Source: Panorpa germanica (lineage: Eukaryota > Arthropoda > Insecta > Mecoptera > Panorpidae). Taken from it: DNA of 64,000 bases. The DNA is taken from contig OY783205.1 in NCBI GenBank assembly GCA_963678705.1, positions 1,612,001 through 1,676,000 of the forward strand, written 5' to 3'. Below are positions 1 through 14,200 of this stretch, in pieces; positions within the stretch are counted from its first letter, which is position 1, and every line of letters begins with the position of its first letter. Below the pieces are notes generated by a model. It saw only the letters and a program-made list of their open reading frames with translations, had not been told where the DNA came from and ran no database searches. A program made the translations under genes and the position numbers.

Positions 1-3000
1 ATTGTCGTTAATAACCAAACAGTATTTCACAATTTTCCCATCGTTTCTCACTACTTCACGAACTTCTTCTTCGGACACTTCGATCTGAATTCAAACTATC
101 GGCACCTCTGACCTTATTAGAACTAGATCCCATCTGTTTGCACCGATCTTAACTTAAGGGGTAACAGTACTTCCTGGTATTAAAGTTGAATATAGGTGAC
201 TGCTTTGTTTTAAATTTCAAATGAATTTACAAAATCGTACCGTGTTTTCTTACACAAAATCCTTAATAGCATTGCACATAACTTAGCTACCTAAAGAACT
301 AATGCGCAAACCGTTGAAGAAATGTTTGAGCTTTATTTTAAATTAGATTATAACATTTTATAAAATCAGCAGTAGCTCTAAACTTTTTTAACAACTACTA
401 CCAAAACATATTAACAAAAAATATTTCAATAAATTTTTTTATAAAAATTATAAAAAATGTAAATTTAAAAAATGTTTATACAATTATTTTTTTTTATCTG
501 GGGGCGTGAGATATGTTGCTAATGCTAAAACGTTGTAATTGTAATTTAGTATGTAAGTACAAGAGTTATAAGAGGTTAGGAGGAGCAGGAAGAAGTAAAA
601 TGAATAATAAAAGAAAATTTCTTTTTGCTTATAGTAAAACTAGACTAAAATATTGAACCTTTCTTTCCTTTCTTCTTCTCGGTTCATGTTATTTATCGTA
701 AATATGATGGTACAAAACGTAATTCTATTATTGCATATATCAAAATTATAAAATTTTTAACGTAAATTTAATTTAATAACGTATTTATTTTGTAACAATT
801 TAAAAAAAAATGTTTGAAACTGGTAAAATTAATTCCTAAGAAGTATGAATTTTAATCTAGAATTTTAATATTTAATTAATATTATTTTTGATTAAAAATG
901 CAAGTAAAATATAATTATAACTAAGTTATGTTTTTTATTATTTCACGAAAAACTCACTTGTCTACATTTAGGTAATGTGTAATAAAAGAGTCCTCTCAAT
1001 GAAATGAGTGTGTGTTTTTATGCATATGAATGTTTTTTGATTTGACTTTATTGAGAAATATTGTACACTTCTTTGAATTCAAATACATTTTGTAGTAGTG
1101 TCATCTGTAAGCGCTATTGTGAAATAATTTAAAAAAGTATATTTAGGTCGACGATGTTAAATAACAATTAATAATAAAACCTCTATAATCACTATCATTA
1201 TCATTGTTTGAATCTCGTATCTGAATAACAACAAGTTCTTCGATTTGGTCATGTTTTTTTTATAATATTCATCCGCCATTGCAACATTTTGTTTTCCACT
1301 GATTTTATGCTATTTCAACATTCCGCATCCACATGATTTAATGATTCTTGCCACATGGAAATTTGTCCGCATTATATTTAACAGCAGAAAAAGTAATTTC
1401 GGCAGGCAACACTATTGTGCCCGAATCATTACCACCTGTGGGACTTTCTTTTTTATATAAATATATTAAGAAAAATTTCATTTTGAGAATCAATTCTTTT
1501 GTTACTATTATTTGACATTAGAATAAGGATACAGCGGCATGAATTCTCCATTTCTTTGGATTTTTAACTGGTTAAAGATTGTTCAATTGATATGGTTCTT
1601 ATAATAAGTCGTATGGATAAGTCGTCAAGGGCACTCGGATGGTGGACTTGGGTGTCAATTTTACTGCCAATTTTGTGGATTTGTGTGGCAGACAGCCTTT
1701 TACACTTTACGGCGTTTCTATTACAAAAGGAGGTAATTTGTTAATTCTTTTAGATATGTAACTATTCTATTCAGACTCATATCCAAAACTTATTGTGTCT
1801 GTCACAAAAAAATTTAGTATAAATCCAGATTATTGGGAAAAACTTCTGAATATTATTGCTTAATATGTAAAAATTTTATCAATAAGTAAAGGTATCACAC
1901 TACAAAAGGGTAGCAATTGTTCCTCTTTATTATCTTAAATCAATAATATTACTATTTTCTCCTATTATATGCAATATACGCAACTTTCTAAAGTGTCGAT
2001 ATCCTTTGACATACATATAATCACAAAAGTAAATGAAATAATGTCATCAATGTGTCGTAATTCAAATTAAAAATTATAGTTGTTAAATTCGCTATATCTT
2101 CTTCTGTGGAATATCTGCGGGCTGCTGTTGTCACTCACGCACAAACACCTATCACTTTTGCAACTTTCACTCGCGAAATTACATCAAAATCGTTTATCAT
2201 TTTTAGACAATACTTATATCCTACATTTGAAGCGGGCTCTACCATCAGAGCTACGCCTGAGCTGAGCAGTTTTGAACTATACATTTTGTACTATAACGTA
2301 ATTATAACACATTTTATAAATCTTTAAAGGGGTCTGAGGAGGGGTTTTCTACAACCCAAGTGTACTCCCAAGTAGACAATATTAAAACAATTCGCCTTTA
2401 TACTGTGACGTATTTTTGAACCAATTTTTACTCCTTTGCTACCTGTTACCTGGCAAATCCAGCGCGGCTCAGAGTTTATAGAAGCCAATCGTTCTTACCT
2501 ACTGAGAAATTTTCGTCAATTTCAATTTCGACAATTTTTTTAACATGCCGCATTCGATTTAATGATACTTGCCACATGGTTAAACATTTTCATTTTTCAG
2601 TCCATCTCTGTCAATGTTTTGTTATTAAATTAACATAGAAATCGAAGTGATAAAGTGATAATACTACTAGTGATAAGTTCCTCAGCGATACGGTCCATTT
2701 CATATATTTTTGAAGAACGGTTTACTTTAGCAAGAAACAGCAGATTCAGATATTAGCATTTGTGGTGTGGTTGAAATATTAATTTTATATCGGTAATTAA
2801 TTAATTCGTCTTCCTTCCATGTTGTTCGTGGTTATGCATTATTCTGGCAGAGAAACTATCAGGAACACAACCACCACCGGGAATTAGCAGTTGTCTAAAC
2901 GTATGAGTATATAACATGATAAGGAATTAGAAAAACTTTAACATACCTGGTAGCCGAAATTTTGGCGCAGAGGCGTTTTCAAAGATGTATATCAAAAATA

Positions 3001-5062
3001 TTAGTCGTAAAACCCTTCCGATTTATATAAAACTGTGAATTTGGTTTAGATTATTTTATATGAGTGCAATCTATTGCACCTTCCACTTACTTCCACTGAG
3101 TGCAATCTATTGCACCTTCCTAGCTACTCGTCGGCATATGGTAGTAGCAGACTTCTGAGTTATACCATGAATAATATCTACAACGTCAACTTGTATTTAA
3201 AATGTAATACCGGTTTTTTACCAGAGAGACAAAACAACAAAATACGAACAAAAACACCAATGTTTTGTAAAATCTGAACAGTTCTTAAAACATGTTTGTC
3301 TTTAAGAACTGTTTTAGTGAATTAAACACATCGGATCACACGATTGTTATTGATTTTTAATCTGCTTGGTTTGAACATATAGTTTTGTTTTTTGTGAACA
3401 TTTGCGCTTGTCAGTTATTGATAGTTATATTTCAATGAATTTCCAAGAGCAATGAGTGCAGAATACAGATCTCTTGGCAATTTTAGATCCTACCAAATTA
3501 ACAGTTTAAAATTAGTATTTAACATTCTTGTAAAGTTGTGAAAGAGTAGGATCTCAATTCTCCATTTAACCCAATGTCGTCAGTACTTAAATCATGCAAT
3601 AATTCTTCTGTGTCATAATGAACTCTCCTTTCAATAGAGAACTGATTCAATATACCGTTTTTTTTTTCAAATTGGTTACATTTATTAAAAAAAAAACTCA
3701 TTTAATTATAAAATCATCTTCGTCGGACATTTTTATGAGACACACAGAAAAACACTAGAAACATAACCAGTCTGTTCAATGTGAACTGTCTGTTTTCGAA
3801 AAACAGATCTGTTTTAAAATAAAACATGTTTTTGTTTTGTTTTTGAAAACAAAACTGTTTTCAAAACTGTCTTTGGTGTAAAACAGTCATAAGATGCTGT
3901 GAAGTTAAGGTTACTATAGAATTAGCCTTATACAAAAATACAAACAAGCTGGTTAATTACGACCCCAGTGTTTCAAAGCTGTCAATATCTGAGGAATGGA
4001 TGACAGACCACCTCCCCTTTTGTCTATAGTTAAAGACCTACAAAATAGTTCGTCTAGAAAAACGATGTTTCATCCGAAATTCGATATCACCATACAAATC
4101 TAACGGATTTGCTTTAAATCTTTTCTCACATCTTGTGTTTGATTTATTATGGGAAGAAATTGCTCTACCTCTTCTATTGCTCTTATTAACATTGTTTTAA
4201 ATATTTTCACACAAAATATCACAATCACACGAATAAAAATCCACCAACAATTCAAATATAAACAGATAAGAAATATTGCAATGTCAACAAACAAATAATA
4301 ACAAATAACTTTTGTAGGTTATATCAGACCTAATCTAGGGTTTCGGGCGGTTTAACCTTGTGATAACGTTTATAAAGAAATTAAGACGACTTTATACTGA
4401 GTTTAAGATACGTCGAGTTTATTAGTTAATATTATTCTAGTATCAGTTTGCATCTGGTATACATTTTTATAATAGGTTTATTAGAAAGTAGAGAGTGTAT
4501 ATATAATTTAGAAAAGTATTAATATTTAAAAATGTGTACAAATGTTATAAAAAGTTATAAAACGAAGCTTTGCTATTAAAGTCCAGTATATGTTGGACAC
4601 GAAAGAAAAGTTAATTAACCAACATATAATAGTCTAGACGAATTATTACAAATTTATCGTCATAATTATTTTAATAATGTAAGGCTATTGATGTGTCAGC
4701 GTGGGTAGGTGGGTGTTCTATAATATAACGCTGCATTCAGATTAATGTGTCTTCAGTTGCCTGGTATGTTCCTAGCTCTCGTATAAGGGGATTTGTGCTG
4801 GCTGATGAACATTTATAAGAGAAAAGTTCCTTTGCATGTGTAAAGCCGGTTCCAGACGATGCGGTGAACCTTTGATTCAAATGTTTGCCTTAACTTTCCA
4901 AGTAAATTAATAAACCTTCAAGTGCAGCAGTGCATGACATGTGGATCAAGTGTGTGGTGGGGGTAGGAAAATCCCTTTTTACGACAAAGACCGACAACAG
5001 CTCGAACTTCGAATATGATTCCTAAAGCGCCGAGGTTAATTTAGAGTCTGTGTTTGTTTCAG
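1..5062. other. AT-rich non-coding stretch upstream of the first visible transporter exon
   Basis: No exon is recognised with confidence. The interval is probably intron or upstream sequence of the SLC46-like gene, because the first visible exon at 5063 begins in the middle of a codon and needs a preceding exon. About 1,600-1,730 on the plus strand there is an open stretch with a hydrophobic segment and a possible GT donor, but its phase does not join to the exon at 5063. A dispersed repeat sharing the words TTTAATGAT and CTTGCCACATGG occurs at about 1,316-1,358 and 2,541-2,580. A 24-bp direct duplication of a GCAATCTATTGCACC-containing word lies at about 3,062-3,121. Confidence 0.5.
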
Positions 5063-5237
5063 GTTCATACCTATTTAGCAAAGTTACAAACCGTTCCTTT
5101 GCCATCATGTTTTCCATCAATGCATCTCTACTTCTACTATCAATCATTTACACATTCTTACATCTAAAATGGCAAACCACATCCACGCAGAGACCTTTGA
5201 GTGAAGCGAAAAATGTGATCACAGACTTCTTTGACAA
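5063..5237 (+). CDS. SLC46-like exon A (TM6 and start of central loop)
   Basis: The acceptor TGTTTGTTTCAG is followed by coding sequence for SYLFSKVTNRSFAIMFSINA, a hydrophobic helix and a loop ending NVITDFFDK. The donor is AA|GTAAG. It enters in phase 1 (the first two bases complete a split Gly codon) and leaves in phase 2. An in-frame ATG at 5050 lies in the intron and is not the start. Confidence 0.82.
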
Positions 5238-8200
5238 GTAAGAACGTGTTTTAATATACAATTTAAAGAAATCGTACATGTCTGTCCTATTGAATTTACA
5301 AATGGTTAACAAAATATTAACAGACGGTGTTCGTTACAGGAAACATGTTATTCAGTCCATTCGCGCTCTGATCAAAAAGCGTCCTGAAGGTAGAAGAACG
5401 TATCTATGGATTCTAATGATTGCAATGGCGCTATATACGTTTCAGAGAGGTATGTAATCAATTGTGTAAAACAATCTAAACATAACAAAACAAAAAGAGA
5501 GGTAGTGTCTATAACAAAGGCTTTTGAAGTGAAACTTCTTTCAGCACGTTAAGAAAAACTGGATGGATAGTAAATTTTTAAAACTTTAAAAAGTATATAT
5601 TATTTTTAAATTATAACAAAATGTTTAGAATTTATTATTCTATTACCTAATTTTATATGTGTCTCTGCCTATGTTTTGTAGCATGTGCCATGTTATGTAG
5701 AATTGTGTCTTTCGGTAGTCTATATTTGATTTTAAAGGGTAGGCCTGTCGTGTTAAGTTAACCACATCATTTTAAGTAATAATTTCAATATTAAGAGGGT
5801 TTTTTACACGATCCGTTTCGATTCTGATTCCGATAAATAGTCTGTTTAAGAAACGTTGAATATTACTTGTGTTATGGATATTATGTGTTATGTTTCACAT
5901 TACACATAATATCCCTGTCTGTCTAGTTGATCCGAGTTGCGATGCCAAAGAGTACTGGTGTTTGACATTAAGTATACGGCGTAAATATGGATGACGACTT
6001 TCTGATTGCACTAGCTTTAGCTTTGGTGCTAAATAAGTCAACAAATAAAAGAAGAATATGGATGAAATCATGGTATCGTAAAAGAGAGTATTTATGACAT
6101 GTCAATTTAATTAAAGAAATTAGACTAGAGCCATGCGACTGGCTTAATTTTTTAAGGTTACCTTTTTGTCTTGAAAGTTATAAAGATGCTTGCTATTGCT
6201 TTTTTATATGTTTAATGCCGTTTGATCTATACTCAAAACTTTTTTAAGAATAAATGAGGAGCTGTATTTGGAATTATTAAAACTTGTGACTCCTCTAATA
6301 CAAAGAAAGGACACTAACATGAGAGAGGTAATTATTCCTCATGAAAGATTCAGATTTTTAGCTAGTGGAAGCACTTACCAAAATCTTCGATTCCACACAG
6401 TTATATCTGCACCAAGACTTTGCAAAATAACACCAGAAACTTGCAGGGCAATTATTGTAGTACCCCAAGATTACATAAAAGTAAGTTATGCGTTTAAAGC
6501 TAGCAGTCTTACATTTTGCCTGTCATATTATTTAGATTACTTCATATTACCAAATATCACATTTATATTAAAAGTCTCACATTTATATCACGCAATAGTA
6601 TCACATTTGTATTAATTAGTCTAGCTATCAGAAAACTCAGATTAGAGTTTGTGACGTAGTGTTTAGATTTCTCAATATGCCTTTCAAAAATTGCCAAATT
6701 TGCTTCTGCACATGGGGTACCATTTGCAGGTGCATTTTATTCAATTCACCCTCGCAAACGCTTCATGCATACTAGGCCTTATTTTAGCCTTGCCGCAACT
6801 AACTGCAGCACTTTCTTGTATGTTGTTGCGGTTTCTTTTCTCTTTTCGTGTGGAAATAAAAAATAAATCAATAATGATTTTTTTTTATTTTAGTTCCAAC
6901 AGAATGAATTATATATTTCGCCAATTCCTGCACCACTTCTTTCACTTTTTTAAATTCCTTTGAGAAAGTGGTCCGCAGGTTGTTTATCTTACATTTTACC
7001 ATCACTTTTGTGGCCTTTTCGTCATTTTCTTAAAATTTCTCTAATAATCTATTATATGCGGCCTCTCTCACATTACTATTGTGGTATAGAGGATCGATTT
7101 TGTTTCAAGCATGTAGAATCCTTATAAATTCAATAATAAAATCCTTATTATTCATTTTGGAAAGCTGTAAAAGTTATAAAATATTGTAAAATCAATAATA
7201 ATAGTGTGGTTAAAATAATATATATAAACTTGTTTTTTAAAACATCTATTAATTATGATGTTTTATATAATAAGAGATTAGAAAACAACTTACTTTCACA
7301 ATAGATTAATTAATAAAATTATATTAAATTATAATAAAAAATAATAGACAATGTCATGTGTATTCTGCTCGTGCAGTGACAAACGTCAACAAACGTGTTG
7401 ACTACGTTGGTCAAATTTTGCAATGCAAGCCATGAATCAACAGTCCTAGTTCTGACTAGCGTCGTTGATTTAATTGCGGTAATTTCAAAAAGTTCGCAAA
7501 ATATCGAATCGAACAGTATGGTCTTCCCATACTGTTCGATCCGATCCAAGCTCCGCCTCCTTTCCGATTCCACTGTCAAATTTTTAGTGTTTACACTTAC
7601 GATAATCGGACTGTCCGTCGGCATTGGCATCATATGTCACAGTGTAACTGGCCACATGTAACACATTTCATATACGTAAAACACAGATTCAAGTTATATC
7701 AACTTTTTTATGAACAGACTATTTATCGGAATCGGAACGGATCGTGTAAAACACCCTTTTTATGGTATTTTAATGTTCAATGGTTTTTAGTATATTGTTT
7801 GGTTTTATTTTTAATATCTAGGATATCTTATCATAATATTATTTGGAAAAACAAAAAGGAGTCTGGTCTCTCTTATGATCAAGTAAGGTTAAATGGCTAA
7901 TATTGGATAAATGTGCATTTTAACTCATAATCTGTCTAAAGTGTTTTAATTATATTTAATTACTTTGTCAATATTTACCCTCGCTATCATATGTCACTAT
8001 CACTTTTGAAAACCAGCATTTTATTGCAAATAAACAAAAAGGCTCCCATGTGGTTCTTTATTTATTAAAAAAGGCAAAAACTCGAAAAGAAATTCAAAAA
8101 TTAAATACCAAAGCAACTTTTTTTCTTTTCGAAATATTAAGAATTCTGCTTTTTCAGAACAATCTGTTGATGAAAGAGCCATATCATATATTTATATCAT

Positions 8201-11200
8201 AATATAAATTCTCATTTATGTCAAAGCTCTAACTTGTAACATAAAATTTAGATAATTACTAACCTTTTGGCAATAATCTAGAATTTCCATAACATAACTG
8301 ACTTTTCACTTCTGACTTTTATTGAGTTGGAACCGCAAAAATAAGTTTTGAAAATGAATATTGCTATATTTTCTACTTAAATACCAATTTTTATATGACT
8401 GGTAACATTTCTAAGGGTTTGTCCATTTCTAAAACTTCTCTTAAATTATCAATAGAGTTGTTATTGTTATTGCACCAGATAATGGTATATCGTGCTGCTT
8501 TTATCAGCCGGTTTATATTGCTGGCCAATATTTTTCTTCCAGCAAGTGGAAGCTTAGTTTTTAAATGAATCTAAAAATTACAAATATTCTTATTATTACA
8601 AGTAAACTAAAATAATTTAGTACAATATTTACTTTAAGAAGACGAGATTTATAATTTTTGATTGCGTGATTTGCGCACTCCAATTTTAAAACACTTTGGC
8701 CTTATGACACCTCTTCTTTGATTCTTGAAAATACACTAGAGTCTCCATCACCAATAAAAGTGGTGTATTTCAGTTGCTTAGATGCGTCTCAATATTATTA
8801 TTAAATCCTTCAACTATTATATCCATATATATTCCATCGCTGTAGAGGAATTGCTCCAGTTTATATAACAAAAATGATCTTTTATTGGGGTATCTAAATT
8901 ATTAAACCATGCACATATGGAGCAATATTTATTTGTAACTTCTAAAAAAAGATCAAGAGAAGAGAAACCGATTGTTATTTTAGTACACTGTCGCTATCTA
9001 TATCTAACTATATAAGCATGAAGTAATGTTACACCTTAATCATTAAAATAACAGCTCCGCAGTGCTGCAACTGTCAGATGCAAATAACAGTCCATCATCT
9101 ACTAGTAACCTGCCCACAATATGAAACTCAACGAACAAAACACAGCATCAGTGGAGAACTAAAGGACATGCTTTCAGACAATCCAAAAGAAATTCAAAAA
9201 GTGTTCGAATTCCTAACTGACAAACATAATAAATCAAATTTAACAAAGATACAATAACTTCAGGCGAATATGACCTTGTAGTTGAAATCGCCTCAATTTT
9301 AAAATAAGGAAGGAAAAAGAGATGGACAATTTGTTTGGAAATAAAAGAAAATGATTTCTGCTCTTTCATACACACCCTCTCCTATACAATTATTCTGTTT
9401 GCTGTTTTATTATGGTTTTTATTATTTATTAAAATAGATATTTTACGTAAAGTTTATATATTAAACATTTTGCAGATGAGAAACCAATGGCCTTCTTGTA
9501 CACCCAGCTGGTCTTCCACTGGGACACTGTGAAGTTCAGTGATTACAAAACATTCCAGTCTGGAGCATTTGTTGTGGTGATGCTATTTGGAATTCCATTA
9601 ATGAGTAGACTGCTAAAGTGGAAGGATACCGTAAGTGTATACTTACTTGATTAAGGAGGTACAGGACGTACCGTCAATGCAAAATACGAAGTACACGAGG
9701 GACGACCAAATATTGGGACTGTATCTTTGAAAATGGTTTTTTCAATTCCCTATTAAACTGCTATTTGCTAGTTAAAATGATTTTTTTATGCATATAATAG
9801 TTTAATAAATTAAAAACTACCTATAATTCATATCAAATTTATATTAATTCAATTTAAATTCAAATTAAATATTTTGAAAAAGGAATAATACATTTGGCAA
9901 CGCTGTAAATTTACGTGTGTTGACGCATGCGTGATTTGGTTCTTTGACAAATAAATTGTTATATTTTATAAAATATTTATTCCGATTTTGAATTTCCCGC
10001 TCAAATTGGGATTTGCAACGTTGCCGGCTTATAACCTACACTTACTGTTTCTTACTGGTTTTATTTAAATATTTTCGTATATAGGTATCCTTTTGATAAT
10101 TTTCTTTTTGCAATAGTTACAGAAAAGATTCTTTTATATACACCTAGTTTTTGAAAGCCGTGTCACCATTTTTTTATAGTTAAAAGTTATATTATGTAGT
10201 GAAATTGAGCTAAACATTATGATGTGTATGGAAAATGACTATTTTTAATCATGTATAAAAAGAAAACTAGGAACCCTAGATCTCTAAAATTTTGAGACAG
10301 CATGTATTTTTATAAATTTCACAATTTTTTCATCATTTACGTTAACGTCCTATACCTCCTTAAGTTAAGTAAGTTAACAGTTCATAAAGAAATAGTGTTT
10401 CAAGCAGCATCTAAAGCGCATCTTTAATATGCCGTTAACCTGCTCGATTATGCTACGTGTTGAACTATGCCTTGTATTGTATCGACCCTCAGGAGAATTT
10501 GCATCTGCATTTGATAGCGGCGTCATCATGCATGGATGTAGTTGTCATCATCCAGAATCACCTATAAATGAAGTTATTTATTGCACTAATTCCTCATTAT
10601 TAGTAATTATTGTAATAGTACGTATTAACAAGTAATTATTTAGGGTTTATGCTGATGCAGTTGTTTCATTAAAGGCAGTTCGTTGCAATTATTCCTGATA
10701 TGAGAATCACCAATGATTTTTTTATTTTCGTTAGAAATTTATTATAATTGGTAAATACGTTCAATATTCAAAGATAGCATTACTGTAAGACATTAAATTA
10801 AACCAATTGCACATTGATGGAGTGGTACTCCTTTCTGTTCACAAACAAATGTTCTGGACATTCTGGATCCGACGAAGATGGTGGAAAAATGGCCACATGA
10901 GTGCAATCGAGACAGTCTTATAACTCCTGGAAATCCATACTTGTCGTAAAATCTATAAAATGCTATTTGAACCATAGGCATCATCAAATTTAAGTGTTAA
11001 CTAACAAACTAAGTGACAAGTTAAAATAACTTGCTCAGATTGGTTCTTATTTAATTTTTCTATCGTGTTCGTAAATTTAGTATTTTGTTGGAGCATTCTA
11101 CTATCATGAACGGCATTTATGATTTCGTTAATGCTCAGGCTTACGGAGGGTCATGGAGATATATTTATTCTCACCCATATCTTACTGATAGCTTCCAGCA

Positions 11201-14200
11201 CCAAAGAAGCGTAGTGCCGCTAGTATCTTAAATAGAATAATCATGATCAATAAAGAAAATTTTGACTATAATTAGCAGTTAAACTACAATATATTTTACC
11301 TTTATATCCGAATCTAAGGAAAAAGACCTTCTTTTGGGTGCATAGAAGGTATCAATTTCTGGTTTAAATCCTTTACTATATCTTTAGTAAGACGAAACCA
11401 CCTGATAATAAATTTCCTATCAATCATTTCAAAAGCATCTTCATAATGGCTGTACTTTTTCAACTAAATTTCCATATAATTTAACTCCGTTTCTTCAAGC
11501 AAAGCTAAATTATTTAAAGCCATACTTCTTAGAGAAGTCATTTTTATTTAATTAATATAAAGCACAATAAAAAGTAATAGAAAAATTTCAAGTTAACATT
11601 TCTAAAAAAATAAAACAAACAACAAAAATTTTACTAAATATTTTGGCGTGAAACAATGACAACTAATAAAAATCGAGTAAAAAAAATTTAGTAAACCGAG
11701 TGATTTTTACGAAAAGAAGAAGAGTTTACGATTGGATTGAATTCAGGAATAGTGCATCAATTTTGTAAAATCGAATACATTGCTTTCGTTTTTTACCACT
11801 TGATCGTCGTGTCGGTGGTTGTGTGTGTGTCTTTTATTTACGTTCCCATTCATTTCATATCAGACTGAGTCACAGCGATTCGTAGCCGAGTTTAGATAAA
11901 TATAAAATATATTTATACTAGCTGACCCGGCGAACTTCGTACCGCCTAACAGTCAATGAATGTCGTGTTACCTTTTAGCTGAACTAATTTAGGCTTTGAT
12001 GAACGTAATACAATGATACAAAATAATATTTATTAATATAGATAGAAAAGTATTTTATTATGATGAATAATAATAAAAACATACAGAATGAGAATAAAAA
12101 TTAAAAAATTAATAATAATTAAGTAATTCAAACTCATGTCAGAAAAAAATGAGTGAAACCTATGTTGTGCAGATTGGAATACACTCGGATTAATTCAATA
12201 ATGGGATTTTCATTCAAGCACCTTGTGGTAAACGACATTCTTTGTTTTTTGGTCAGGCGCAAGAACAAATAAAGCGGATGGTTTGCCGACACGTGAGCAT
12301 GCCACGTACAATTGACCATGAGAAAAACATGCATTTTCTAGATTGAGGCCACAAATAGTCAAGGATTGGCCCTGTGATTTGTTAATCGTTATGGCGAAGG
12401 CAAGACGAATCGGGAATTGAATTCGTTTAAACTCAAATGGCATATCCGTTGGGATCATCGGAATTCTTGGAATAAGAACTTCCTCATCTTTAAATTTTCC
12501 TTTAAGTATCGACGCGTGAATCACATTGCTCATCAGTTTTTTTATTACCAAACGCGTTCCATTGCACAGTTTTGGTTGGTTTAAATTTCTAAGCATGATG
12601 ACTACCGAGCCAACCTTAAGTTTTAAATTGTGCGGTGGTAAACCAGGCACATCCAAGGAGTTTAAAAATTCACTTGGATAATTAGTGGCTTCTTCTTCGT
12701 TTGTTACACAGTCGATAGATTTGAATGAATACAGAGTACCTACGATTTGATTTTGAATTATAAAATTGAGGTCATCTACATCTTTATTTTTAGCTGCCAA
12801 AATTGCTCGCTCACTTAACCATATAGTATTTTTGTGGTTAGCAATGATATCCGGGAATACTTTGTTGATAAGCTCGTCTTTTGATGATACAAAATTGCAA
12901 ACATTTGGAGGAAATGAAATCAAACCGCTCGATTTGTCAACAGGAACACGGCCATTACCGATAGTCAGCAATTGCTTCGAGAAATCATCAGCAGATAGAT
13001 CGTTCAACAATGCAACTCTCATATTTACAGACAGTTGAAGTTTCTTTACATATCGCCACAGATTTGATGCTTTGAGGCAAGCGTTTATTTCGTCGGCAGC
13101 AGTAGATCTTGGAATGACTGGTAGTGTTTGTCGGAAATCGCCAGATAATAAAATCATTGCACCACCAAAACATCTCGAGTCATTGCGCAGATCTTTTAAT
13201 GTTCGGTCTAGTGCTTCCAATGCGCGTTTGTGCGCCATTGTGCATTCGTCCCATATGATGATTTTTGATGCTACTAAAACTTTGGCCATTGCGGAGTGTT
13301 TCGAAATGTTACATGTCGGTTGTTCAGTAGTTTGAAGGTTTAATGGCAATTTTAACGCTGAGTGAGCCGTACGGCATCCGTCTAACAATGTGGCCGCTAT
13401 TCCAGAAGAAGCAATTGCTACCGCAATTTCGGATCTCGCACGTACAGTGGCCAAAATCAATGACATGAGGAATGTCTTCCCAGTTCCACCGGGGGCATCT
13501 AAAAAAAATAAGCCGCCATTTCCATCATCAATTGCATTAATCAGTAAATCATAGACTTCCCTCTGCTTAGGATTCAACAGAGGTACATTCGTTTGGACTG
13601 ATTGGATTAGTTCATGTGGATCATATTCACGTTCACGTTCCAATTCTCTATTAAATGCGTCATTCATTCCGCGATCTGGCGCTGGCATTCCTAACCTAAC
13701 TAACAAACTGCCGCACATGAGGTAACACATATCTTCGATCAAGAGCAAAGTCTGGTTATGCATCTCCTCATTCACCTCAAGATCGGAATTTCTTGAGCTG
13801 ACGCGAATTCGATGTAAAATATCTTCAGACATGTTATCTTTGTATTTGTTCCATAGGTCACGTGGGTTCGATGGGAAGCATGTCGAAATGATGATAGCAA
13901 ATAATGTGCGTATCTGACTTGGAGATGCAGAAATAATTGCTTCAGCGATTGTCGTGTCCCAATGAGTATCGTTTTCAAGCAAATTCAGCTCTTGACATGC
14001 TGCACGAAATGTGGGGCACACTATACCATTAACAGTTCGTAGTGATTCAAATGATGTTGGCCCTCGAACATGTACCAGCAACAACCGCAAATAGAAACAT
14101 TCATCATTCTTCGGATGAACTGTGTAAATACGACCAAGAGCATCAGTAGAATGCATATCTGGATAACCAGGAACTGCATCGCCTTGCTTCCGACGTTGAA

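Larger units (their letters stand above)
5797..7756 (+). mobile_element. PIF/Harbinger-type DNA transposon, decayed, with two ORFs
   Basis: Near-perfect terminal inverted repeats of about 50 bp bound the element. The left end contains GGGTTTTTTACACGATCC and TCCGATAAATAGTCTGTT; the right end contains AACAGACTATTTATCGGA and GGATCGTGTAAAACACCC. Inside are a plus-strand transposase relic and a minus-strand MADF-type relic, the two-gene layout of PIF/Harbinger elements. It lies in the transporter intron between exons B and C. The exact 3-bp target duplication is not clear. Confidence 0.75.

Noticed and set aside
1590-1735. Possible upstream transporter exon encoding a hydrophobic segment
   Set aside because: The possible GT donor leaves in phase 0, whereas the exon at 5063 needs a phase 1 partner, and the residues do not match the SLC46 N-terminal half.
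2080-2327. Overlapping 61- and 73-codon plus-strand frames
   Set aside because: Two frames open over the same bases, with no family resemblance and no splice signals that fit the transporter.
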